Positions 1 to 5,392 of a DNA stretch of 6,295 nucleotides are shown one piece after another. The notes under the pieces were generated by a model. That model saw only the letters and a program-made list of their open reading frames with translations. It did no database searches and was not told where the DNA came from. Positions within the stretch are counted from its first letter, which is position 1; each line of letters opens with the position of its first letter. The translations under genes and the position numbers were made by a program. The stretch is from Candidatus Bathyarchaeota archaeon B23 (lineage in GTDB: Archaea > Thermoproteota > Bathyarchaeia > TCS64 > B23), in the NCBI GenBank assembly GCA_001593875.1, contig LUCA01000058.1:1-6295 (forward strand). Reading direction: 5' to 3'.

Positions 1-426
1 TAGGCCGCCTTCGATCTCGTCGCCGCACATGGTGCTGGCGTAGGCCCTCACCCTATCTCGGTATCCGCCTAGGAGTTGGTAGATGGGCCTGTCGAAGTAT
101 CTCCCGGCGAGGTCCCAGAGGGCCATATCGACGGCCGCCAAAACCCTGTCGGTGAGGGCGTCGTAGAGCCTCTGCATCCTCCTCAGCTTACGCCAGATCC
201 TCTCCCTATACAGCGGATTCTCGCCTAGGAGGATGGGCCTCACGAGGCCCTCTATGGCCCCCCTATCACAGCCGAAGCAGTAGCCCTCCACCCCCTCATC
301 TGAGGCGATCCTCAACAGGGTCTGAAACTCATCGTGCTCAGGTCCAGGGTGGATGTGCCCCTCCTCGTCCTTCACAATCCTCGACCTATACCAGAAGACT
401 AGGACCTCAACCTCGACGATCTCCAT
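1..426 (-). CDS. Mandelate racemase/muconate lactonizing enzyme family protein (partial, N-terminal 142 aa)
   Basis: Reading the minus strand from ATG at 426 gives 142 uninterrupted codons that run off the window edge at position 1, so the C-terminal barrel with the metal ligands is missing. The protein starts MEIVEVEVLVFWYRSRIV. At residues 97-121 it carries the segment AAVDMALWDLAGRYFDRPIY followed by QLLGG, then VRAYAS at 126-131. This is the classic end of the N-terminal capping domain and the entry to the TIM barrel of the enolase superfamily. Members take a proton from the carbon next to a carboxylate, and include sugar-acid dehydratases, racemases and cycloisomerases. The substrate cannot be told from this part. 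An AT-rich element lies about 26 bp before the ATG, so the mRNA may be leaderless. The frame is open further upstream (a GTG at 495), but the ATG gives a normal family N-terminus. Family call is confident; function is not. Confidence 0.88.
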   Translation of the reverse strand, partial: MEIVEVEVLVFWYRSRIVKDEEGHIHPGPEHDEFQTLLRIASDEGVEGYCFGCDRGAIEGLVRPILLGENPLYRERIWRKLRRMQRLYDALTDRVLAAVDMALWDLAGRYFDRPIYQLLGGYRDRVRAYASTMCGDEIEGGL

Positions 427-448
427 GTTTCCATCTCCCCTAAACCCC

Positions 449-456
449 TTAATATG
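449..456 (-). promoter_or_regulatory. Putative TATA box of the mandelate racemase-family gene
   Basis: The minus strand reads CATATTAA, centred about 26 bp before the ATG at 426. That is the archaeal TATA-to-start distance, so transcription would begin at or next to the start codon (leaderless or nearly so). The upstream BRE is not purine-rich, so this is a moderate call. Confidence 0.4.
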
Positions 457-487
457 CTCAACGTAGTCGACACGAGTAAGGGATGGA

Positions 488-508
488 CCTCTCACCTCCG
501 ATGAGAGG
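488..508. repeat. Perfect 7-bp inverted repeat (stem-loop) between tRNA-Glu and the racemase-family gene
   Basis: CCTCTCA (488-494) and TGAGAGG (502-508) are exact reverse complements separated by a 7-nt loop. In a minus-strand transcript the hairpin lies 29 nt after the tRNA-Glu 3' end. It could end or protect that transcript. No run of U follows, so it is not a standard terminator. On the minus strand its 3' half contains GGAGGTGA, a perfect Shine-Dalgarno match, but no start codon sits at working distance. Confidence 0.5.
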
Positions 509-537
509 CTGCCCCATGCTTCAAACCCTGAACCCCG

Positions 538-613
538 TGCTCCGGCCGGGATTTGAACCCGGGATCAACGGCTCGAAAGGCCGTTATGTTTGTCCAGACT
601 ACACCACCGGAGC
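538..613 (-). tRNA. tRNA-Glu (anticodon TTC)
   Basis: The minus strand folds as a full cloverleaf of 76 nt. The acceptor stem GCTCCGG pairs with CCGGAGC, followed by discriminator A. The D stem is GTGT with ACAT. The anticodon stem ACGGC/GCCGT encloses loop CTTTCGA, giving anticodon TTC at 577-575. The T stem CCGGG/CCCGG encloses loop TTCAAAT. No CCA is encoded (the next bases are CGG), so it must be added by the CCA enzyme. There is no intron. The acceptor and T arm match typical archaeal tRNA-Glu. A TATA box stands about 29 bp upstream. Confidence 0.97.
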
Positions 614-639
614 CCATTAGAATTGGGTCTGGCAGAGCC

Positions 640-645
640 TTATAA
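640..645 (-). promoter_or_regulatory. TATA box of tRNA-Glu
   Basis: The minus strand reads AAAGGGG then TTATAAGG: a purine-rich BRE next to a TATA core about 29 bp before the tRNA 5' end. This predicts a start a few bases ahead of the mature tRNA. Confidence 0.7.
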
Positions 646-729
646 CCCCTTTGCCGAGGCTTCTAGCCTATGGCCCGGGGGGAGGAGGTTCAGGTTAGGC
701 TGGGGGACGGCGTGGAATGGCTTAGAACC
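646..729. other. Spacer between divergent tRNA promoters
   Basis: No convincing gene is seen. The stretch is GC-rich and holds a small inverted repeat, AGGCT-TCT-AGCCT (657-669), midway between the two tRNA TATA boxes. A 43-codon frame from ATG 670 runs into tRNA-Met and is judged spurious. Confidence 0.5.
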
Positions 730-737
730 TTTTATAT
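730..737 (+). promoter_or_regulatory. TATA box of tRNA-Met (and probably of the MFS gene behind it)
   Basis: TTTTATAT is centred 29 bp before the tRNA 5' end at 763, the expected archaeal spacing. No other TATA-like element lies between here and the MFS start codon, so this is also the best promoter candidate for the transporter. Confidence 0.7.
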
Positions 738-762
738 CGCAGCTCGGCTCGATGATCCCTTA

Positions 763-836
763 GGGCCCGTAGCTCAGCTTGGTAGAGCGACAGGCTCATA
801 ACCTGTCGGTCGGGAGTTCGAATCTCCCCGGGCCCA
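763..836 (+). tRNA. tRNA with CAT anticodon (elongator Met or Ile2)
   Basis: A complete 74-nt cloverleaf. The acceptor stem GGGCCCG pairs with CGGGCCC, followed by discriminator A. The D stem is GCTC/GAGC. The anticodon stem ACAGG/CCTGT encloses CTCATAA, placing CAT at 797-799. The T stem CGGGA is followed by loop GTTCGAA-type sequence and its partner. No CCA is encoded and there is no intron. It is not the initiator: the anticodon stem lacks the three G-C pairs next to the loop, and position 1 is G rather than A. A CAT tRNA in archaea may be elongator Met or the Ile2 tRNA whose C34 is modified to agmatidine by TiaS; the sequence alone does not decide this here. Confidence 0.95.
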
Positions 837-853
837 GGCCGTGAGGGTTCATC

Positions 854-2035
854 TTGAGCTCCTACACCGCCGTCTACTTCCTCGCCCTCGCCACCTTCAT
901 AACCTTCCTCAGCGCCCAGTTGATGAGGCCCATCGTACCCCTCCTCGCCGAGGAGCTGGGGGCCGGAGGCCTAGACATCGCATCCATCGGAGGCTCCTAC
1001 ATGATCCTCCTCTCCCTCTTCCAGATATTCACCGGGGCCCTCGCAGACCGATATGGGCGGAGGAGGGTCATCCTCCTCGGGGCCTCCCTCGCCGCCATGT
1101 CGTCGATCCTATGCGCCTACGCTTCCTCCTGGAGTCATCTCCTCATCCTCCGGGGGCTGGGGGGATTGGCCGATGCCCTGGTGGCTCCCTCTCTCCTCGC
1201 CCTCGTCGCCGAGCTGGGCGGCGAGCGTAAGGGGTGGGCGATGGGCCTCTTCAGGAGCAGCCAGGGCCTCGCCTTCGCCGTAGGCCCTATGGTCGGAGGC
1301 CTGTTGGCGAAGCTCTTCTCCCTCTACGCCCCCATCTACCTGGACTTCGCCCTCACCCTTCTGGCCCTCCTCCTCTTCGCCCTCCTCCCCCTACCAGAGG
1401 GGCGTCGAAGGCCCCTCAGCCTCCCCATCAGGAGCCTCCGCCTCATAAGGGGAGACCCCAACCTCCTCAGGGTCGCCGTCATGGGCTTCTCGGAGACCTT
1501 CTCCTTCTCAGCCCTCGCCTCCTTCCTCCCAGCCGTCGTCGTGATGAGAGGGCTCAGGGAGGTGGAGATCGCATTGCTATTCTCCGCCGAGGCGGCGGCC
1601 TTCTCGTCGTCGAGCCTCATCGCAGGCCCCCTCTCCGACAGGTATGGCCGTAGACGCCTCATGCTTCTGGGCCTCGTCTCCTGCGCCCTCACAACCGTCG
1701 CCCTCTACCCAGCGAGGGGCCTCGGGGCCCTGCTCCTCCTCATGATCCTCTACGGGCTGAGCAGCTCCATCATCTACCTGATGAGCTCCACCATGGCCGC
1801 CGATCTGCTGCCGGAGGAGGGGAGGGCCACCCTCTTCGGGGCCTTCGACGCCGTGATGGACCTCGGCCTCATCGTAGGCCCCTCCTTCTGCCTCTCGGCT
1901 CTAAAGCTGACCCGCTGGCCCCTCTCCTCATCTTTTCTCATCATGCCCCTCCCCTCCATCCCAGCCCTCATCCTCCTCCTAGGCATGGAGGAGACCCGTT
2001 GGAGGTCTCAGTCATCGAAGAGTGGGGAGGGCTGA
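854..2035 (+). CDS. MFS transporter, 12-TM, drug/H+ antiporter-like
   Basis: A 393-residue polytopic membrane protein of normal length for the major facilitator superfamily. The MFS motif A appears twice, once per half: GALADRYGRRR at 61-71 between TM2 and TM3, and GPLSDRYGRRR at 258-268 between TM8 and TM9. TM4 has the motif B arginine (LLILRGLGG, 97-104). TM5 has a motif C-like GLAFAVGPMVGG at 138-149, which points to a proton-driven exporter. The substrate is unknown. The TTG at 854 is the first start after an in-frame stop at 842; the next ATG is residue 24 and would delete most of TM1, so TTG is preferred. A weak Shine-Dalgarno GAGG (843-846) lies 7 nt before it. The gene begins 17 bp after tRNA-Met, so it probably depends on the tRNA promoter. 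Its last 28 bp overlap the convergent DUF3795 gene. Confidence 0.93.
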   Translation: MSSYTAVYFLALATFITFLSAQLMRPIVPLLAEELGAGGLDIASIGGSYMILLSLFQIFTGALADRYGRRRVILLGASLAAMSSILCAYASSWSHLLILRGLGGLADALVAPSLLALVAELGGERKGWAMGLFRSSQGLAFAVGPMVGGLLAKLFSLYAPIYLDFALTLLALLLFALLPLPEGRRRPLSLPIRSLRLIRGDPNLLRVAVMGFSETFSFSALASFLPAVVVMRGLREVEIALLFSAEAAAFSSSSLIAGPLSDRYGRRRLMLLGLVSCALTTVALYPARGLGALLLLMILYGLSSSIIYLMSSTMAADLLPEEGRATLFGAFDAVMDLGLIVGPSFCLSALKLTRWPLSSSFLIMPLPSIPALILLLGMEETRWRSQSSKSGEG

Positions 2036-2502
2036 TCGAAGTCCCAGGGTATCCTTATATCCGCGTAGACGAAGCCCCTGCGACGCCTCTCCTCCTGCTC
2101 CTCGATCCAACGCTCTACGCCTATACGCCTCATCCTCAAGCCGTCGTGGATCAGCGTTGGATAGTGCTCCGCTATCACCTTGATCATGTCGCAGGGATAA
2201 TCCGGGCAGAGGGGGCAGACCTCCACGCCCCTCTCCACGGCGCACCCCCTCACTTTACATCCTGGAGGGCCTCCGCCACCTCTGCAGGCGCAGTCGTTCT
2301 CCTCCAGCCTCCTCAGGAACTCCCAGAAGATGGGGAAGCTCTCCCTGAGGGCTTCAACGCCCTCGTACCACCTGTCCCAGCCCTCCCCCTCCATCGCCTC
2401 CCTGAGAAGCCTCGCCCGCCGTGGTATACGGCTCCTCTCGGCGCAGAGGCCGCAGTATACGCCGCAGTAGGCGAGGAGCCTACGCCTATCCTCCGAGGAC
2501 AT
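2008..2502 (-). CDS. DUF3795 cysteine-rich protein
   Basis: A 164-residue soluble protein with ten cysteines. CGVYCGLC gives C13, C17 and C20. CAC gives C71 and C73, followed by C82 and C87. A closing CPLCPDYPCD block gives C96, C99 and C104. After this comes the helical segment RRIGVERWIEEQEERRR. The N-terminal CGxYCGxC, the CPLCPDYPC block and the IGxExWIEEQE ending are the hallmarks of the DUF3795 family, which is widespread in anaerobic archaea and bacteria and has no assigned function. The cysteine layout suggests zinc or iron-sulfur binding, which is inference. It lies 39 bp after the winged-helix regulator on the same strand and probably shares its transcript. Its 3' end overlaps the transporter gene on the other strand. 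No better upstream start is present in frame. Confidence 0.88.
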   Translation of the reverse strand: MSSEDRRRLLAYCGVYCGLCAERSRIPRRARLLREAMEGEGWDRWYEGVEALRESFPIFWEFLRRLEENDCACRGGGGPPGCKVRGCAVERGVEVCPLCPDYPCDMIKVIAEHYPTLIHDGLRMRRIGVERWIEEQEERRRRGFVYADIRIPWDFDQPSPLFDD

Positions 2503-2541
2503 CAGGTCGTCTAAGGCTGAGGCCCTAAATGAAGGTATCCC

Positions 2542-2826
2542 TCACAGGTATTCGATGACCCTCCCCTCCTCCGTCAACCTGTAGAGGGTTCGCCCCCCCT
2601 CCTCGACTCTCTCGACGCAGAAGCCGTGCTCCAGAACCCCGAGATGCCACTCCAGGGTCTTCTCATCGAGCTCCGTCTTCGATGAGAGCTCCTCCAGGGT
2701 GGCGTCTCCCTCCCTCAGGGCCTCCAGGATGCGACGCCTCAGGGGGTGGTTGACGGCCTTGAGGTAGAGGGCGTGCCTCCTCCTCGTCTCCGCAACGCTG
2801 TCGGCTATGGTCCTCTCCCTCTCCAT
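2542..2826 (-). CDS. ArsR-like winged-helix transcriptional regulator
   Basis: From ATG 2826 the protein has 94 residues, a usual size for single-domain archaeal winged-helix regulators. NHPLRRRILEAL (26-37) is the typical first helix. The helix-turn-helix follows in ATLEELSSKTELDEKTLEWHLGVLEHG (42-68). The wing and last strand are VERVEEGGRTLYRLTEEGRVIEYL (71-94). One cysteine (C70) sits between recognition helix and wing; there is no ArsR-type CxC metal site, so the signal is unknown. An in-frame TTG at 2835 could add three residues (MGI) and would suit a leaderless message; the ATG is preferred. The gene heads an operon with the DUF3795 gene and is divergent from the FKBP-reductase operon, a layout in which such regulators often control both sides. 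Confidence 0.87.
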   Translation of the reverse strand: MERERTIADSVAETRRRHALYLKAVNHPLRRRILEALREGDATLEELSSKTELDEKTLEWHLGVLEHGFCVERVEEGGRTLYRLTEEGRVIEYL

Positions 2827-2855
2827 GATCCCCAAGGCTTATGGCCTGGGTCACC

Positions 2856-2867
2856 ATAAAGCTTTAT
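2856..2867. promoter_or_regulatory. Palindromic TATA element shared by divergent operons
   Basis: ATAAAGCTTTAT is a perfect 12-bp palindrome in the gap between the regulator (-) and FKBP (+). Its CTTTAT half on each strand lies near -26 of a plausible start: about 2832 for the regulator, about 2890 for FKBP. It may serve as overlapping TATA boxes in both directions. It also rules out ATG 2872 as the FKBP start, since that codon lies only a few bases past the element. Confidence 0.55.
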
Positions 2868-2901
2868 CCCGATGTGGGTTTCAACCTCTGAGGGTCTAGG
2901 G

Positions 2902-3645
2902 ATGGGCGAGGAGAAGGCTGAGGAGAGAGGGGAGGAGTTGGAGGCTGAGGCGGAGGCTGAGGTGGTCTCCAAGGGGGATTTCATCCTCATCGAGATGACG
3001 GGGAGGGTGGAGGAGACCGGCGAGGTCTTCGAGACGACGGATGAGGAAACAGCTAAGAGCGGCGGCATCTACGACGAGAACGAGGTCTATGGGCCTAGAC
3101 TCGTCGTCGTCGGCGAGGGCTGGGTTCTCAGGGGGCTGGATAAGAGGCTGGAGGGGCTGAAGGTCGGCGAGGAGGCCGAGATCGAGATACCCCCGGAGGA
3201 GGCCTTCGGGGAGCGGGATCCCAGGAACATCAGGATGGTCCCCTACAGGGTTCTGAGGTCGAAGGGGATAACGCCCCGCATAGGTGAACGCATAGAGGTG
3301 GACGGCCGCACGGCCGTCGTCAGGAGCGTGGGCGCCGGGAGGGTTCAACTCGACTTCAACCACCCCCTAGCAGGGAGGAAGATCCTCTACAAGGTGAGGG
3401 TGGTCAAGCGGCTGGAGGGGGAGGGGGAGAAGGTGAGGGCCCTCATCGAGAGGAGGTTCCCAGGCGTCGACCCCGAGAGGTTCAGCTTGAAGCTGCTGAA
3501 GAGAAGGGTGAGGATCACGATGCCGGATGAGGTGTTCTTCGCCGAGAACCTCCAGCTGGCGAAGAGGGCCGTCGCCCTCGACATCCAGAGGTTCCTCCCC
3601 CACATGGAGACGGTGGAGTTCGTGGAGTTCGTAAAGCGGAGATGA
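2902..3645 (+). CDS. SlyD-like FKBP-type peptidyl-prolyl cis-trans isomerase with C-terminal extension
   Basis: A 247-residue cytosolic protein (no signal peptide) that should catalyse prolyl cis-trans isomerisation and act as a folding chaperone. After an acidic, Glu/Ala-rich N-terminus (2-21), the FKBP domain begins GDFILIEMTGRVEETGEVFE (25-44). It continues with LVVVGEGWVLRGLDKRLEGL (67-86) and the EIPPEEAFGERDP strand-loop (95-107). The IF (insert-in-flap) chaperone domain, about 108-153, includes the VQLDFNHPLAGR junction. The FKBP fold resumes with LYKVRVVKRL (162-171). A further 75 residues (about 173-247) form a separate C-terminal domain of the kind seen in long archaeal FKBPs. ATG 2902 is chosen over in-frame ATG 2872 because the TATA element at 2856-2867 would put the transcript start near 2890. 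GAGGGT (2890-2895) may act as the ribosome site. The stop overlaps the next start in ATGA. Confidence 0.92.
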   Translation: MGEEKAEERGEELEAEAEAEVVSKGDFILIEMTGRVEETGEVFETTDEETAKSGGIYDENEVYGPRLVVVGEGWVLRGLDKRLEGLKVGEEAEIEIPPEEAFGERDPRNIRMVPYRVLRSKGITPRIGERIEVDGRTAVVRSVGAGRVQLDFNHPLAGRKILYKVRVVKRLEGEGEKVRALIERRFPGVDPERFSLKLLKRRVRITMPDEVFFAENLQLAKRAVALDIQRFLPHMETVEFVEFVKRR

Positions 3646-4844
3646 GGGTGGAGGTCGCCGTCGTAGGCGCAGGGCCCGCAGGCCTCCTGGCCGCCTGGGA
3701 GGCAGCCCGGAGAGGGGCCTCGGTCTCCGTCTACGAGGAGCATCCAACCATCGGGGAGCCACCCCACTGCGCAGGCCTCCTCAGCATCCGGGGCCTAAGA
3801 CGGCTGGGCATAGAACCCGGGGAGTTCATCCTCAACGAGGTGAGGGGATGCCGCCTCATCTCCCCCAGCGGCATCACCCTGGAGGCCTGGGGAGAGAGGG
3901 CTAAGGCCTACGTCATCGACAGACCCCGATTCGATGGGGCGCTGGCTGAGAGGGCTGAGGGGGAGGGCGCCTCCATAGAGACCTCCAGGAGGGTGATGCG
4001 ATGGCTCCACGACGACGGCCGCATAGCCGGCCTATCGGGCGTCGACTTCGAGGTCGAGGCCCTGGTCTCCATAGACGCCGAGGGGGCCTCCTCCCTCCTC
4101 TCAACCCAGGCTGGCCTGGAACGCCCAGGCGGCCTACTGGGCGGGGTGAACGTGGAGGTGGAGGGCGTCGACGTCGACGCCGACCTGGTGGAGCTCTGGT
4201 TCAGCGGCCAGCTGGCCCCCGGCCTCTTCGCCTGGGTCATCCCCCTCGACGGCCTTAGGGCCCGCTGTGGCCTCGCCGCCTCCAGTGGACAACCCTATGA
4301 GAGGTTGAGGCTCTTCCTCTCCAGGCGCTTCGGCGGGGAGCCGGGGCATTCAAGGCCGTGGAGGGGCGTCGTCGTCACCGGCGGCCCCATACCTCGAACC
4401 TACCTCGACGGCCTATTGGTCGTGGGGGATGCCGCCGGGCAGACGAAGCCGACGACGGGGGGCGGCGTCATCCTCGGAGGCCTCTGCGCCCTAGAGGCCG
4501 GGAGGGTGGCCGCCGACGCCCTCAGCCTGGGAGACCCCTCAGCCGGCTTCCTCCAGCGCTACGAGTCGACGTGGAAGTCGATGCTCGGAGGGGAGTTCTC
4601 GTCGATGTCCCTCGCCAGGAGGCTGATGAATAGGCTGGGGGATCGGGACCTCGACGAGCTCTTCAAGGCCCTCAAGGAGGCGGAGTTGGAGGCCCTGCTG
4701 ACGAGGCTGGTGGAGGAGGGGGATATGGATATGCAGAGGGCTGTCATCCGGAGAGCCCTGAGGGATAGGAGGCTGTTGGGCGTAGCGATGAGGGTCTTGG
4801 GGCGAGTGGCCCTCTCGGAGCTGAGAAGTCTATTAAACCCCTAG
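3642..4844 (+). CDS. Geranylgeranyl reductase family FAD-dependent oxidoreductase
   Basis: A 400-residue flavoprotein of the usual length for the archaeal geranylgeranyl reductase family. These enzymes reduce double bonds of geranylgeranyl chains in archaeal membrane lipids; some relatives act on quinone or chlorophyll side chains. Features in order: Rossmann FAD motif VVGAGPAG (7-14); the family's EPPHCAG motif with C43 (39-45), near the active site in characterised homologues; DRPRFDGALAERA (93-105); LFAWVIP (195-201), matching the YxWxFP lipid-pocket motif in a divergent form; and the second FAD motif VGDAAGQTKPTTGGG (261-275). The last 80 or so residues are a helical C-terminal domain. 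The start ATG overlaps the FKBP stop by 4 bp, with GGAG just before it, so translation is coupled. The exact lipid substrate is inferred from the family only. Confidence 0.92.
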   Translation: MRVEVAVVGAGPAGLLAAWEAARRGASVSVYEEHPTIGEPPHCAGLLSIRGLRRLGIEPGEFILNEVRGCRLISPSGITLEAWGERAKAYVIDRPRFDGALAERAEGEGASIETSRRVMRWLHDDGRIAGLSGVDFEVEALVSIDAEGASSLLSTQAGLERPGGLLGGVNVEVEGVDVDADLVELWFSGQLAPGLFAWVIPLDGLRARCGLAASSGQPYERLRLFLSRRFGGEPGHSRPWRGVVVTGGPIPRTYLDGLLVVGDAAGQTKPTTGGGVILGGLCALEAGRVAADALSLGDPSAGFLQRYESTWKSMLGGEFSSMSLARRLMNRLGDRDLDELFKALKEAELEALLTRLVEEGDMDMQRAVIRRALRDRRLLGVAMRVLGRVALSELRSLLNP

Positions 4845-4935
4845 CCTAGAGGAGAATCCCTAGTTTTAACGGACTCCCTTAGGGGATGGAGATGACCTCT
4901 CTTTGAGGTGTGAAAAAGGGAGAAGTTTTTTTAAA
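4845..4935. terminator. Termination region between convergent genes
   Basis: For the (+) operon a run of seven T occurs at 4926-4932, 82 nt after the reductase stop; an earlier TTTT lies at 4864-4867. For the (-) zinc-ribbon gene, AAAAA at 4913-4917 gives a U5 run 19 nt past its stop. A 5-bp hairpin, ACCTC-TCTTT-GAGGT (4895-4909), sits between them. Archaeal RNA polymerase stops at T-runs without needing a hairpin, so a two-way termination zone is likely. Confidence 0.5.
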
Positions 4936-5262
4936 CTACGCTGATACTATCAGTTGCCAGTCCGATCCCGTCTTACATGAGGCGCATGGAGGAAAGCTGT
5001 TGCCCTTAGCGATGGGGATGACTTGACTCCAACAGTTCGTGCAGATGAAGAGGCCTGACGCGGGGCTCTTCGTGCCGGTTCGATATCTCTTGCCGGCTTC
5101 CCCGGCGACGGCCACCATGGTCCAAGTCGCCGATCCACAGTCAGCACAGGGCGGGAATTTCTCCTCCTTCGAGAGGGGGATTACCTCATTACAACCAGAG
5201 CAGAGGAAGAGTCCAGACTCAGGGTTGATCTCGCTGGTTTTGAATTTGTTGAACACAGGCAT
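4936..5262 (-). CDS. Tandem double zinc-ribbon protein
   Basis: A 108-residue protein built of two copies of one zinc-ribbon unit about 53 residues apart. Copy 1 (16-50) is SGLFLCSGCNEVIPL plus KFPPCADCG and W47. Copy 2 (69-105) is SGLFICTNCWSQVIPI plus SFPPCASC and W102. Each has two CxxC pairs (C21/C24/C39/C42 and C74/C77/C93/C96) sharing the pattern SGLFxCxxC-IPx-FPPCAxC-W. Short proteins with this type of unit occur in bacteria and archaea, but I know no assigned function. ATG 5262 is chosen because a strong TATA box at 5294-5305 covers the in-frame TTG at 5295, and GGAG (5269-5266) lies just before the ATG. The gene uses more A/T-ending codons (AAA, TTT, AAT) than its neighbours, which hints at transfer or a different expression class. 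Confidence 0.8.
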   Translation of the reverse strand: MPVFNKFKTSEINPESGLFLCSGCNEVIPLSKEEKFPPCADCGSATWTMVAVAGEAGKRYRTGTKSPASGLFICTNCWSQVIPIAKGNSFPPCASCKTGSDWQLIVSA

Positions 5263-5293
5263 ATTCTCCACTTCATTTAGAGATGTCTTGTTC

Positions 5294-5305
5294 AAATATA
5301 TAAAT
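5294..5305 (-). promoter_or_regulatory. TATA box of the double zinc-ribbon gene
   Basis: The minus strand reads ATTTATATATTT, the best TATA match in the window. It predicts a start near 5273 and a leader of about 11 nt carrying GGAG before ATG 5262. The short inverted repeat GACCC-ATGCTAC-GGGTC (5306-5322) abuts it upstream, where a regulator could bind. Confidence 0.75.
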
Positions 5306-5392
5306 GACCCATGCTACGGGTCTCCACCTGGTTCCTTACACTCTTAATCTACATCTTAACCCTCTTCACCGTAGATAGGTTCTGAGCGGTGA

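Noticed and set aside
670..801. 43-codon frame starting MARGEEVQVR between the tRNA genes
   Set aside because: It runs through the tRNA-Met TATA box and into the tRNA anticodon, has no family resemblance, and is explained by the open GC-rich frame.
763..836. Initiator tRNA-Met reading
   Set aside because: Position 1 is G rather than A, and the anticodon stem lacks the three initiator G-C pairs.
841..1230. Arg/Pro/His-rich frames within the MFS gene (also 1053-1283, 1234-1653, 1336-1692)
   Set aside because: Off-frame readings of GC-rich transporter DNA, with no motif or plausible composition.
1999..2514. 171-codon plus-strand frame opposite the DUF3795 gene
   Set aside because: It is a shadow of the cysteine-rich gene, which has clear family motifs. 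The plus-strand translation is Pro/Leu-rich without any motif.
2872..2901. FKBP N-terminal extension from ATG 2872
   Set aside because: This start lies only 5 bp after the TATA palindrome, so it would precede the predicted transcript start. The extra residues do not resemble the family.
5263..5295. Double zinc-ribbon start at TTG 5295
   Set aside because: The TTG lies inside the TATA box. ATG 5262 has GGAG before it and sits just after the predicted transcript start.
5347..5376. ATCTAC ... GTAGAT 6-bp inverted repeat with 18-nt spacer
   Set aside because: Short, with a long spacer and no link to a promoter or gene end; chance occurrence is likely.
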